Below are positions 35,699-44,586 of a DNA stretch of 64,000 nucleotides, one piece after another. The stretch is from Rossellomorea aquimaris (GTDB lineage: Bacteria; Bacillota; Bacilli; Bacillales; Bacillaceae_B). The DNA lies in contig NZ_VTEX01000002.1 in assembly GCF_008180865.1 (NCBI RefSeq), positions 806,001 to 870,000 of the forward strand, in the 5' to 3' direction. Below the pieces are notes generated by a model. The model saw only the letters and a list, made by a program, of their open reading frames with translations, ran no database searches and had not been told where the DNA came from. Position numbers and translations under genes: made by a program. The stretch's first letter is position 1; each line of letters begins with the position of its first letter.

Positions 35699-36805
35699 CT
35701 ATGCTGTAGCTTCTTTTGATGAAACATTCCCAACACTTTCTTTGCTTGGTGTTTTTTTAATTTTTGGTACAGGAATGAAATAACTGCTAAATGGAACTTG
35801 CTGAATAAGTCGAATCAATCCTACACAAATTAATAATACGGCGACAAATATTATCGGCAGAAAAATCATATTCCATGTAGAAGCAGGCAAATATATTTTC
35901 ATCAGGTGCAGAACAAAGGGATGAATCAGGTAAATCCCCATTGAATACTTTCCTAATAACGTCAGGGGCTTTTTCAAGACACTCCACTGAGAAAGTAAAG
36001 GATACATTCCAATAGTAGCAATGCTTAATAGTGGAATATTAATTAGATTACTTGGTCTTCTGTTAGTAAGATCTCCATTGATTGTATACTCTATAATTGC
36101 TCCTACTGTTATGAGAATTGATAAGGTTAACATCATCCAAGGAAAGTCAGTTACAAAATCTCTAATATCCTCCCAGAAGAAGGCCAATAGTCCACCGAAT
36201 GAAAAATAGAAAATCCATAGCGGCATGAACGATTTACTTGCCATAAAGTTTCCGATAAACCCTTCTACTCCGGGATCAAAACCGATCATATTATAACTAA
36301 TAAAAAATGAGATGACGGTTAAAATAATTAATCCCATTTTCGTTCTGAATACTTTTTGTAAGATAGGGAAAATAAAATAAAATTGAACGATAATAGCAAT
36401 AAAATAGAGATGATAGAAGTGACCGCCTGTAAAGATCTTCACAAGTTCTGTCTTTATTGCTCCAATCTGTTGATTATCAAAATAATAGAGTAAGAAGCGA
36501 TATGCTAAGCTCCATAATATCAATGGCATAATGATTTTTGATATCCTGGAAGTAACAAATTTATTAAAAGTATAGGTGTTTCTTTTTACTTGATAGAATA
36601 ATAGAAATCCGGCAATCACAACAAATATAGGCGTTCCAAAACGTCCTACTTGATTTAAAAAGTATGAAAACCAATTAAACGTATTATCATTCATTGAGTA
36701 ATAAGTAGCTGATACGTGAACTCCCAATACCGCTAAACAAGCAAATGCTCTTAAAAAATGTATTTCAAAAAGATATTTTTCCTTTTTTGTTGAAATGGAT
36801 GACAT
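35699..36805 (-). CDS. Membrane acyltransferase 3 family protein
   Basis: 368 residues, about ten membrane helices. Acyltransferase-3 (OafA/YrhL type), which O-acylates surface polysaccharide. The family N-terminus is present: EIHFLRAFACLAVLGVHVSA with conserved R and H. No SGNH domain is attached. ATG follows AAAGGGGAGAGACC. It and the flank to 37160 look more AT-rich than the neighbourhood, which may mean recent acquisition. Confidence 0.88.
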   Translation of the reverse strand: MSSISTKKEKYLFEIHFLRAFACLAVLGVHVSATYYSMNDNTFNWFSYFLNQVGRFGTPIFVVIAGFLLFYQVKRNTYTFNKFVTSRISKIIMPLILWSLAYRFLLYYFDNQQIGAIKTELVKIFTGGHFYHLYFIAIIVQFYFIFPILQKVFRTKMGLIILTVISFFISYNMIGFDPGVEGFIGNFMASKSFMPLWIFYFSFGGLLAFFWEDIRDFVTDFPWMMLTLSILITVGAIIEYTINGDLTNRRPSNLINIPLLSIATIGMYPLLSQWSVLKKPLTLLGKYSMGIYLIHPFVLHLMKIYLPASTWNMIFLPIIFVAVLLICVGLIRLIQQVPFSSYFIPVPKIKKTPSKESVGNVSSKEATA

Positions 36806-37129
36806 GGTCTCTCCCCTTTCTTGCTGACAATATCATAGGTAATTGTAATAGAATCAGACATGAAAATCCCTAAACAAATTTAAAAAGGAACTTTGGTTCT
36901 ATTTTCTTTTGGAATACTTTCATACCACAATACCTCTAAGGAATCCTTTGTAATCAGGATGAAATCTATTTAAATTAATATAGTTGTGCTTTATCATTTA
37001 CTAAAATAAGAACAATGTCTTATAAGGTATACTAGCCATTTTTCAACAAATAGTGACAAATTTCAACATCAACTTACTTGAAGAAGAGGTAATAACTGGA
37101 TTATAGACATTCCTAACTCCGAATAAAAT
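36806..37129. other. AT-rich intergenic region with nothing identified
   Basis: No reading frame, hairpin or repeat stands out. It presumably holds the acyltransferase promoter. Confidence 0.6.
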
Positions 37130-37160
37130 AAGACCGCTTGAACAACCCAAGCGGTTAATA
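37130..37160 (-). terminator. Terminator of the phospholipase-like gene
   Basis: AACCGCTTG/CAAGCGGT stem with a 6-nt loop and T-rich tail on the minus strand. Confidence 0.75.
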
Positions 37161-37161
37161 A

Positions 37162-37464
37162 CTAAATCCATGACCCCCGGCACCGATGCCTCTGACACGT
37201 GACCCTCGTCTGCAATTTCATATATTGATACATAAAAAAAGCATGCCTCCCTTTTTGACTATGGTGGTTGATTTCATTTTTCAGCTTGTTCATGAACATC
37301 CGATCACACTGGCAGCTTGGACCGTATCGCTCATAGCAAAGGTCATGTGCCTTACATGCTGCGTCGACTGAATTGATGGGAGCACCGGGTCCGCTGCATC
37401 CTGGTCCGCACCACTTGTATTCCGGGAAAATACACAGATTTGGACCTGTCTTATTTCTTCTCAT
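37162..37464 (-). CDS. Small cysteine-rich phospholipase A2-like protein
   Basis: 100 residues with nine cysteines. The central VDAACKAHDLCYERYG resembles the PLA2 catalytic helix (C-x2-HD-x-CY), preceded by a glycine-rich CGPGCSGPG that could act like the calcium loop. No signal peptide, but a basic N-terminus and a disulphide-rich core suggest a spore or exported location. ATG at 37464 follows AAAGGAGG; the ATG six bases earlier is too close to the site. Lipid activity not proven. Confidence 0.75.
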   Translation of the reverse strand: MRRNKTGPNLCIFPEYKWCGPGCSGPGAPINSVDAACKAHDLCYERYGPSCQCDRMFMNKLKNEINHHSQKGRHAFFMYQYMKLQTRVTCQRHRCRGSWI

Positions 37465-37634
37465 ATTCATCCTCCTTTCTACTCACTCTGCACAATAGTA
37501 CGTTTTGTTTCTCACATAAAGGGAAATACACTCCATGTAAGCAAAATAAATTACTATACTGTATGTATTTCAATCTGGTTAGGATTGTCCTAATGCCTAT
37601 CTGACTGGAAAGAAAACAATAGGAGGAATGAATA

Positions 37635-38138
37635 ATGGCAACTTTTCAATTAAATGATACGGTACCAAATTTCACGCTCCCGGCAGTTTCAGGTGAAACT
37701 TTCTCATTTGAGGACCATCAAAAAGAACATCAAAGCTGGCATCTCATCGTTTTCTTCAGAGGCTCATGGTGCCCGGTATGTCAGGAAGAACTTAGAGAGT
37801 TACAAGCAAATAAAGAGTACTTTGAAAAACATAATGTTCACTTGCTGACGATTTCCAGCGATAAACTCGAGAACTTGCAGGAGTTTGCGAACAAAGAAGA
37901 TTTAACATTCCCGGTTTTAGCCGATGAAAATTTAGAGGCAATCAAAGCCTATGATGTGTTCTATCACGGTGAAGATGCCCCTTATGAGGATCACGGACAA
38001 CATGGTGAACCGGCTTACTTCCTCGTCAATGAAAAAGGACAAACCATGTACCAGCAAAGACAAACGAGCCCATTCGGTCGTCCACATGCCAATGAACTGA
38101 GAAAAATCGTGAAGTATATCCAAAAAAACGTTAAATAA
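37635..38138 (+). CDS. Peroxiredoxin (AhpC/TSA, Bcp-like)
   Basis: 167 residues. Thiol peroxidase with a thioredoxin fold. The peroxidatic segment reads FFRGSWCPVCQEELREL with two cysteines in CPVC. A start ATG follows AGGAGGAATGAATA. Single gene; the terminator is the word-pair hairpin just downstream. It could also act as a thiol reductase, since CPVC is unusual for Bcp. Confidence 0.87.
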   Translation: MATFQLNDTVPNFTLPAVSGETFSFEDHQKEHQSWHLIVFFRGSWCPVCQEELRELQANKEYFEKHNVHLLTISSDKLENLQEFANKEDLTFPVLADENLEAIKAYDVFYHGEDAPYEDHGQHGEPAYFLVNEKGQTMYQQRQTSPFGRPHANELRKIVKYIQKNVK

Positions 38139-38145
38139 TATTAGA

Positions 38146-38188
38146 AGAGGGACGGACCTTGTGTTACTCACCAAGGTCCGTCCCTCTT
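38146..38188. terminator. Word-pair terminator between convergent genes
   Basis: AGAGGGACGGACCTT and AAGGTCCGTCCCTCT form a 15-bp stem with a 12-nt loop. The second arm also encodes the end of the convergent phosphotransferase gene. Confidence 0.82.
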
Positions 38189-39102
38189 ATTAATGCAAAC
38201 TCTAAACTTTTCTGAGCTTCTGCAACCGTATGAGGCTGCTTTTCATGATAACCGTAAAGAAGCAGGACGACGTTGGTGTAGATGGCTTTGAACCGGGCAT
38301 ATTCCAACTCGACTTCCTCTACCTCTCCATATTCTTCAAAAAACAACTTCCGTCCCGCAGGATTGAGATAACTGTACACGAGGTTAAGATCAATGGCGCG
38401 ATGACCAATATGAACGTCACCCCAATCCAGAATCCCTGATAAGATTCCATTCTCATTCACAACAATATTCTTAAAATGAAGGTCGCCATGAACCAGAGTG
38501 GTTTCTGATGGCAATGGCTCTTTTGGTACGTGCTGAAGGTAATCTTTTAACTTATCAACCTGGTGAAAAAGATTTAGTTCTTCGATTTCATGAATGTTTT
38601 TTTCCAAGGTCGATATTCGTTTTTTTACATCTAAACGATTCAATTCATCATGAGGTACTCCCCGTTTTACGGCCTCTGAAACATCCGTCAGATGAAGCTT
38701 CTTTAGAAACGACGCCATTTTAAGGGCTGACTTCCCTTCTCTAACCACCTCATGTGCCCGGGATGGAATCGTTCCTTCAACAAACCGGTAGCCTAGAAAA
38801 GGCCATTTGTATGGAGGAGATGAATCTCCAAAAAAGGTCGGAACCGGAATTCGGAGCCCGAGACTCTTTTCATCGAGCAGTGGCAAGAGCTTTCCTTCCG
38901 TTTCTAAAAGCTTCACGGCTATATCCCGTCTTGGAAACCGAAAGACCCAATCGTTGTTCACTTTCATTACCGTATTATCGAATCCATAGTCAATGATGTC
39001 TAATCTTGATGGATGAAGTTCCGGAAACTGATTTCCGATTAATAATCTTGCCTGGTCAATCGTGACCTCGACCTCCGCTTCCCAACTATTCGACACATTC
39101 AC
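38164..39102 (-). CDS. APH-family small-molecule phosphotransferase
   Basis: 312 residues. Aminoglycoside/macrolide-phosphotransferase-like kinase fold. The catalytic loop is VHGDLHFKNIVV and the metal site ILDWGDVHIGH. A resistance role cannot be assumed; many such genes phosphorylate metabolites. GTG at 39102 or at 39096 could be the start (GGCGGGG precedes). The final RGTDLGE is encoded by a dispersed word. Confidence 0.85.
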   Translation of the reverse strand: MNVSNSWEAEVEVTIDQARLLIGNQFPELHPSRLDIIDYGFDNTVMKVNNDWVFRFPRRDIAVKLLETEGKLLPLLDEKSLGLRIPVPTFFGDSSPPYKWPFLGYRFVEGTIPSRAHEVVREGKSALKMASFLKKLHLTDVSEAVKRGVPHDELNRLDVKKRISTLEKNIHEIEELNLFHQVDKLKDYLQHVPKEPLPSETTLVHGDLHFKNIVVNENGILSGILDWGDVHIGHRAIDLNLVYSYLNPAGRKLFFEEYGEVEEVELEYARFKAIYTNVVLLLYGYHEKQPHTVAEAQKSLEFALIRGTDLGE

Positions 39103-39203
39103 CCCGCCTTTCTCAAGTGTTATTCTTTGTAGAACCTAAACTCCATGTGATAAGTTTCAAGTAATCGGAAAATATATTCCAGCTTAAATTACGAGGAGGA
39201 ATC

Positions 39204-40229
39204 ATGATGTTACCCGAAATGCAGCAACAAATTCAATTAGTCGCCCGTCCTGAAGGAATGCCTGTAAAAGAGGATTTCCACTTCAAAGAGATTGAAGTTC
39301 CTAAACCATCCAAAGGGCAGGTATTAGTCAAAACTCTCTATCTTTCCGTGGATCCCTATATGCGAGGCAGAATGTCTGATGCCAAGTCGTATGTAGAACC
39401 ATTCCAATTGAACGAAGCGTTGGCCGGCGGAGCGGTTGGTGAAATCGTCGAGTCAGAATCAGGACATTTCCAAAAAGGCGAATTCGTTGTAGGAATGCTG
39501 CCTTGGCAGGAGTATTCCCTTGCCGATGAGAAGCAGGTACGCTCCATCGATCCGAATGTCGCCCCTATCTCTACTCACCTTAGCATACTGGGAATGACTG
39601 GATTGACCGCTTACTTCGGACTCCTTGACATCGGTCAGCCGAAAGAAGGCGAAACCGTGGTTGTATCCGGTGCTGCAGGTGCAGTCGGCTCTGTTGTCGG
39701 ACAAATTGCCAAAATCAAAGGAGCCCGTGTCGTCGGGATTGCAGGTTCGGATGAAAAAGTAAGCTACCTGACAGATACGCTTGGATTCGACGAAGGAATC
39801 AACTACAAAACAACGGACAACATCTATGCTTCGTTAAAAGAAGCGTGTCCAAACGGCATCGATGTGTATTTCGAAAACGTTGGTGGCGAAATTGGTGACG
39901 CTGCCCTTAGTTTACTAAATAAACATGCCCGCGTACCAGTTTGCGGAGCGATTTCTTCTTATAACAAAACAGATCGTGATCTGGGACCTCGCGTACAAAC
40001 CAGATTAATCAAATCAAGCGCACTTATGAAAGGCTTTGTCGTCAACGACTACAATGACCGCTTCAAAGAAGGAGCAACCGAACTTGGCCAATGGCTTTCC
40101 CAAGAAAAACTCCAATACGAAGAAACCATCACAGAAGGCTTAGAAAACGTAACCGACGCCTTCCTCGGACTCTTCCAAGGCAAAAACATCGGCAAACAAC
40201 TCGTCAAAATCGCAGAGCCAAGCAAGTAA
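39204..40229 (+). CDS. yfmJ: Zinc-less NADP-dependent oxidoreductase, YfmJ-like
   Basis: 341 residues. Medium-chain dehydrogenase/reductase of the alkenal reductase/prostaglandin reductase type, reducing activated double bonds. The NADPH Rossmann motif is VVSGAAGAVGSVVGQIA; the FENVGG segment follows. The sequence closely resembles B. subtilis YfmJ. AGGAGGAATC precedes tandem ATGs at 39204 and 39207. Single gene. Confidence 0.9.
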   Translation: MMLPEMQQQIQLVARPEGMPVKEDFHFKEIEVPKPSKGQVLVKTLYLSVDPYMRGRMSDAKSYVEPFQLNEALAGGAVGEIVESESGHFQKGEFVVGMLPWQEYSLADEKQVRSIDPNVAPISTHLSILGMTGLTAYFGLLDIGQPKEGETVVVSGAAGAVGSVVGQIAKIKGARVVGIAGSDEKVSYLTDTLGFDEGINYKTTDNIYASLKEACPNGIDVYFENVGGEIGDAALSLLNKHARVPVCGAISSYNKTDRDLGPRVQTRLIKSSALMKGFVVNDYNDRFKEGATELGQWLSQEKLQYEETITEGLENVTDAFLGLFQGKNIGKQLVKIAEPSK

Positions 40230-40236
40230 CCACTCT

Positions 40237-40416
40237 GAGGGACGGACCTCCATTTTCACTCAAATCCTATTAAATCAGCGTTTTGAATGAAGGATTGAGT
40301 GGATGAGGTCCGTCCCTCTAATCATTTTATTCCCAGAAGCGAACCCACAAACTTACTTAACCCCCTTTGTATTAAGGTCTCGGATTAATATATGAGTGGA
40401 ACGAGGTCCGTCCCTC
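40237..40416. repeat. Three dispersed-word copies
   Basis: GAGGGACGGACCTC (40237-40250) and GAGGTCCGTCCCTC (40305-40318) are an inverted pair 81 bp end to end; a third copy, GAGGTCCGTCCCTC, lies at 40403-40416. Two copies face the same way. Confidence 0.85.
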
Positions 40417-40499
40417 GCACATCCCCATGTTTATCCCTCCCCATTGAACGGGAAAAGTAGAAGATATGATAAGAAAGAGTTCTACAAGGAGGAGTAATC

Positions 40500-41948
40500 G
40501 TGAAGAAGTATCAGATGTATATTAATGGTGAGTTTGTGGATAGTACGTCGAAGGATACGTTGGACGTGATCAATCCTGCGAATGAGGAGACGATTTCATC
40601 CATTCAGATGGGGACGGAAGAGGATGTGAATCACGCGATTGATGCTGCCCATTCTGCTTTTCTTTCATGGGGGAAGGTTCCTTCCAAGGAACGTGCTTCC
40701 TATTTATATAAAATAGCCGATAAGCTGGAGGAACGGAAAGACCGATTTGTTCAGATGCTGACAGAAGAAAACGGGAAAACGTTGGATGCCTCTGAGGGTG
40801 AGCTCGATTTTGCCATCGAGTATTTCCGCTACATGGCTGGTTGGGCGTTAAGATATGAAGGTGAAATCCTTGAAAGTGAGCGCTCGAATGAAAACATCCT
40901 TGTTTACAAAAAGCCGATTGGTGTCGTAGCAGGGATCGTTCCGTGGAACTTCCCTATGTTCATCCTCGCCAGGAAAGTTGCCCCGGCGATTGTGACAGGC
41001 TGTACGATCGTGATGAAACCAAGTCAATACACGCCAAATACCGCATGTGAGTTTGCTAAGATCATAGACGAGGTCGGGCTGCCAAAAGGAGTCTTCAACC
41101 TTGTAACGGGGAAAGGCTCCGATATCGGAAACCCGATGTCCAGTCACCCTAAAGTACGAATGGTATCCATGACGGGAAGCTACCCGGCTGGTTCAAAAGT
41201 GATGGAGGCAGCATCGAAGTCCATTACAAAAGTAAACCTGGAGCTGGGCGGTAAGGCTCCTGCCATCATCACCAAGCATGCAAATATTGATCTTGCCGTT
41301 GAAAAGATCAAAACATCCCGAATCACCAACTCCGGGCAGGCATGTACGAACGCCGAACGAGTATATGTCCACGAGGATGTAGCAGAGGAATTCATCAGCA
41401 AAATGACCGAAGCGATGAAAAACACGACAGTCGGAGATCCGACAAACCGGGATAACGACATCGGACCTCTTGTGAATAAAGATCGACTTGAAACCGTAAC
41501 TGAAATGGTCAATACAGCCGTTGAAAACGGAGCAAAAATCCTTACCGGCGGGAAACCGCTCAATATGGATAAAGGGTTCTACTACGAGCCTACCATTCTC
41601 GTAGATGTAAAACAGGATATGGAGATTATCCAGGAAGAGATCTTTGGACCGGTCCTCCCAATTATGACCTACAAGGATTTTGATGAAGTCATCGAGCTTG
41701 CCAACGATACCGAATATGGTCTTTCTTCATCGATCTTCAGTGAAAATCTTCATGAGATCATGAGAGCCGCTAATGAACTTCGATACGGCGAAACCTTCGT
41801 CAATCGTGAAAACTTCGAAGCCATCAATGGTTTCCACGCCGGCCGCGGTCAATCCGGAATCGGTGGAGCAGATGGAAAACACGGACTTAACGAATACCTG
41901 GAAACTCATGTTGTTTACCTTGAGTACGATGAAAACTATAAAGGATAA
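40500..41948 (+). CDS. Aldehyde dehydrogenase, AldA-like
   Basis: 482 residues. NAD(P)-dependent oxidation of an aldehyde, by closest resemblance lactaldehyde/glycolaldehyde dehydrogenase. Catalytic cysteine in NSGQACTNAERVYV, general base in LELGGKAP, cofactor site PWNFPMF. GTG start follows AAGGAGGAGTAATC. Single gene with strong terminator. Substrate inferred only from similarity. Confidence 0.92.
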   Translation: MKKYQMYINGEFVDSTSKDTLDVINPANEETISSIQMGTEEDVNHAIDAAHSAFLSWGKVPSKERASYLYKIADKLEERKDRFVQMLTEENGKTLDASEGELDFAIEYFRYMAGWALRYEGEILESERSNENILVYKKPIGVVAGIVPWNFPMFILARKVAPAIVTGCTIVMKPSQYTPNTACEFAKIIDEVGLPKGVFNLVTGKGSDIGNPMSSHPKVRMVSMTGSYPAGSKVMEAASKSITKVNLELGGKAPAIITKHANIDLAVEKIKTSRITNSGQACTNAERVYVHEDVAEEFISKMTEAMKNTTVGDPTNRDNDIGPLVNKDRLETVTEMVNTAVENGAKILTGGKPLNMDKGFYYEPTILVDVKQDMEIIQEEIFGPVLPIMTYKDFDEVIELANDTEYGLSSSIFSENLHEIMRAANELRYGETFVNRENFEAINGFHAGRGQSGIGGADGKHGLNEYLETHVVYLEYDENYKG

Positions 41949-41959
41949 TACCTAAAGAA

Positions 41960-41999
41960 AAGCCTGCCCGCTTTCATCCTAAAAGCGGGCAGGCTTTTT
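41960..41999 (+). terminator. Terminator of the aldehyde dehydrogenase gene
   Basis: AAGCCTGCCCGCTTT/AAAGCGGGCAGGCTT hairpin, then five Ts. Confidence 0.92.
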
Positions 42000-42020
42000 C
42001 AGTGGAGAGTTTCGCCCAAC

Positions 42021-42053
42021 AAAAAAAGTCCTGCTAAACAGTCAGGACTTTTC
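42021..42053 (-). terminator. Terminator of the small membrane-protein gene
   Basis: AAAGTCCTG/CAGGACTTT hairpin with a T run on the minus strand. Confidence 0.85.
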
Positions 42054-42073
42054 TAAACGAGCACATGATTAGA

Positions 42074-42196
42074 TTAGGCCAGGATAAAGAAATTTGCTAA
42101 AGCGAGTAATAATAGAATAATAGCAACTCCGGAACTCATCCAAAGAATATCGTTAAAATCCATTTTCAAATCGGCTAATTTATCCTTGTTTAGCAA
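42074..42196 (-). CDS. Tiny single-helix membrane protein
   Basis: 40 residues: MLNKDKLADLKMDFNDILWM, then SSGVAIILLLLALANFFILA. One membrane helix at the C-terminus and a charged N-terminal tail. TTG at 42196 follows GGGAG. It overlaps the end of the zinc-ribbon gene by 7 bp and is followed by a clear terminator, which supports expression. Unknown function. Confidence 0.6.
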   Translation of the reverse strand: MLNKDKLADLKMDFNDILWMSSGVAIILLLLALANFFILA

Positions 42197-42423
42197 CGTA
42201 CTTCACTCCCTTGAAGATTTTCAATAAATCCGATGACTTTAAAAATTGAAACGTCCAATTTAGGATCTGTAGATGTTGAACAATGAGAGCACTCGATTTG
42301 ATTGACATTCATCGGTGAACGGAATTCATTCTCACAATGTGTGCACTCCAGTATATGTAAATCCCTTTTCTTACCCTTGCGATCAAATTGAATGCGCTCT
42401 CTACCCTGGTTAATATAGCTCAC
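42190..42423 (-). CDS. Small zinc-ribbon protein
   Basis: 77 residues. Two CxxC-type knuckles, CTHC and CSHC, 20 residues apart, predict one structural zinc. Basic N-terminus, acidic C-terminus. GTG follows GGGAGAGAATAAT. Overlaps the tiny membrane-protein gene downstream. Function unknown. Confidence 0.75.
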   Translation of the reverse strand: MSYINQGRERIQFDRKGKKRDLHILECTHCENEFRSPMNVNQIECSHCSTSTDPKLDVSIFKVIGFIENLQGSEVRC

Positions 42424-42562
42424 ATTATTCTCTCCCGTCGTGTGTTATTTAGTACATATTTACCCGATGGAAAGAACATAAAACATGATTTATCTGATTT
42501 CTTTAAGAAAATGGGCTTCAAAAGCATATTGGAGTTTTTATAAAAGAAACCTCCAATCGAAA

Positions 42563-42592
42563 AAAGCAAACAGCCCTCGCTGTTTGCTACAA
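42563..42592 (-). terminator. Terminator of the second GNAT gene
   Basis: GCAAACAGC/GCTGTTTGC with a 4-nt loop and a T run on the minus strand; it overlaps the GNAT stop codon. Confidence 0.85.
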
Positions 42593-43003
42593 TCGTTTCT
42601 CCATAAAATACTGACTCTGTCCCTTAGGAAAATCTTTAAGGACCCCAAATTCCTTATACCCTAATTTTTTATAAAAATGAGGGGCCTGAAAGCTGAATGT
42701 ATCTAATATAACGAGATGGCATCCCTTCTCCCTGGCGTACTCTTCTATCAGGTGAATCAGTTTGGAGCCGTACCCCCCATGCCGATAGTCATCTGCCACC
42801 CACAGAAAATCAATATGGAGATGATGCCAGAACATTTCTCCGACCACTCCGCCAACAATTTCATCTTCATCGTTTCTCATAACAAAACTGATTTGCTCCA
42901 GGGGCGTCTTAGTCTGCTCATCTACTTGTGACATATTGTATTCGATTAATTTCTTACGTATGTAATCACTATCTTCCTGGACCCACTGCTTCTCTATATT
43001 CAT
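42587..43003 (-). CDS. GNAT-family N-acetyltransferase
   Basis: 138 residues. Acetyl-CoA loop VADDYRHGGYGSKLIHLIEE and C-terminal HFYKKLGYKEFGVL. ATG follows GGGAGGAGAACCA. Substrate unknown. Divergent from the aeRF1-like gene. Confidence 0.87.
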   Translation of the reverse strand: MNIEKQWVQEDSDYIRKKLIEYNMSQVDEQTKTPLEQISFVMRNDEDEIVGGVVGEMFWHHLHIDFLWVADDYRHGGYGSKLIHLIEEYAREKGCHLVILDTFSFQAPHFYKKLGYKEFGVLKDFPKGQSQYFMEKRL

Positions 43004-43135
43004 TGGTTCTCCTCCCTTCCCACCTATTTTTTCCTATTAAAGTCCTTTCGTCAATTCCCTTTTTTTACAAAATAATGTTTAAGAGGGGTCTCTACCGTTT
43101 ATATGAAAAGTAAGCATTCTATAAGGAGGAGTTAC

Positions 43136-43936
43136 ATGTCTTTCAAAAAAACACTGAGCGTATTGGAAAACTTGTACTTACAAAAACCTGATAAATTATT
43201 GACTGTATACTTGAATACGGACCGCAGCGACCACGATCAGCAGGGTGGTGAATGGAAGATTGCCCTCAAAAACGGATTCAACCGCCTGGAAGAATACCTG
43301 GAAAGTGCTCCTGAGGAAAAAGAAAGGCTTCAATCGATCCGTCCGAAAGTAGAAAACTATGTATATAGTTTAGAACGTGAACTGCCAAGAAGCTTTATTA
43401 TCTTCGCTTCTGCCGATAGTGGCATTTGGGAGACCTTCGAGCTTCAAATACCGGTTGAAACCAATTTTTATTGGGAGGAGAACCCTCACCTGGATCAATT
43501 GAAATCCTTGCATAAAGAATATCCATACACGGGATTGGTGCTGCTTCAGCAAAATCAAATCAAAATCCTCACCTCCGCCTTTGGAGAGATTCAGTCCAGC
43601 GAATTTATGGAATTCGATTTGGAAACAGATGACTGGCGAAAGCATGAAGGCCCCCACCACTCAGACGCCAGCATGGGAAGCGGCGGCGGAAAAGCCAATC
43701 AGCAGGAAGAATTCGAAAACCGTCTTAAAGCCAATCAACAACGCTGGTGGAAAAGCCTCGGCAGCATCCTGGACAAAAAGGCCGCTGATGAGGCGTGGGA
43801 ACGGATCGTCCTCGTTGGCGACAAAGAGGAGGCCGCTGTGCTGGAAGACAGCATGAATAAAGAGATTCATGAAACGATCGGCAAAAACCTGCTGAATGAA
43901 AATGAGCATAAGGTTGTTGAGAAGTTATTGGCTTGA
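43136..43936 (+). CDS. Vms1/eRF1-like (VLRF1) release-factor-fold protein
   Basis: 266 residues. Resembles the bacterial VLRF1-type aeRF1 family, thought to hydrolyse peptidyl-tRNA on stalled large subunits, like yeast Vms1/ANKZF1. The loop MGSGGGKANQQEEFENR (about 195-211) sits where eRF1 has its GGQ catalytic loop. ATG at 43136 follows AAGGAGGAGTTAC; the frame is open from 43103 but without a site. Single gene. Function inferred from fold family recall. Confidence 0.75.
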   Translation: MSFKKTLSVLENLYLQKPDKLLTVYLNTDRSDHDQQGGEWKIALKNGFNRLEEYLESAPEEKERLQSIRPKVENYVYSLERELPRSFIIFASADSGIWETFELQIPVETNFYWEENPHLDQLKSLHKEYPYTGLVLLQQNQIKILTSAFGEIQSSEFMEFDLETDDWRKHEGPHHSDASMGSGGGKANQQEEFENRLKANQQRWWKSLGSILDKKAADEAWERIVLVGDKEEAAVLEDSMNKEIHETIGKNLLNENEHKVVEKLLA

Positions 43937-43946
43937 ATGTTTTATA

Positions 43947-43980
43947 AGCCACCGTCTTGGAGGAGACGGTGGCTTTTTAT
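43947..43980 (+). terminator. Terminator of the aeRF1-like gene
   Basis: AGCCACCGTCT/AGACGGTGGCT hairpin with a T run. Confidence 0.88.
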
Positions 43981-44116
43981 GTTGGTTATCTGCCAGTCTA
44001 CTTATATCGCAATACCCGCACACGACAACCACCGCTCACCCCACAAAAAACAATTCCCTAAAAACAAGCACACGCTCCTCACATAGTCATACACTGAGAT
44101 AAGGAGGTGTGTGTCC

Positions 44117-44404
44117 GTGCTATCACGAATTAAATGGTTATCCTTTTCTATCGAATTGTTTTTGGCGGTTCCGATCTTTGGCAATATTGCAGGTGATGCG
44201 ATTCCTTTTCTCCTGTGTTTAGTGGCCCTGTGGCATGCGAGCGTATTGTATATTTCAAGGTCAGAAGATCAACCGATCCTTGGAAGTGCCCTCGGTATCC
44301 TTGCTTCCTTCTTAAACTTTTTCCCGGTCATCCGATTGATTGCCCATGCAATCACTGCAATTGTACTTATTTTTGAAATCCAGAAGGCTCCCGGGATGGA
44401 GTAA
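44117..44404 (+). CDS. Small four-helix membrane protein
   Basis: 95 residues with hydrophobic segments and little loop sequence. GTG at 44117 is 9 nt from a perfect AAGGAGGTG; GTG at 44111 is too close. No family recognised. Confidence 0.72.
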   Translation: MLSRIKWLSFSIELFLAVPIFGNIAGDAIPFLLCLVALWHASVLYISRSEDQPILGSALGILASFLNFFPVIRLIAHAITAIVLIFEIQKAPGME

Positions 44405-44415
44405 GTTGCCAAAAC

Positions 44416-44450
44416 AAAGGATGATTCTCAGCAAAGAGAATCATCCTTTT
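44416..44450 (+). terminator. Terminator of the small membrane-protein gene
   Basis: AAAGGATGATTCTC/GAGAATCATCCTTT hairpin and T run. Confidence 0.88.
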
Positions 44451-44586
44451 CAGTTTGACCGTTACATTTTTTCACACGCACTTCCTTCAAAACCTTCTGC
44501 ATGGAACCCCCGGGACAAGCCACTCTCCCTTCTTGGATTATGATCACATATAAAACAGCAAAGCCCTCTCCAGACTTTGCTGCTTC

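Noticed and set aside
36806-37129. Searched for a phage or transposon boundary around the AT-rich acyltransferase
   Set aside because: No integrase, attachment duplication or transposase was seen.
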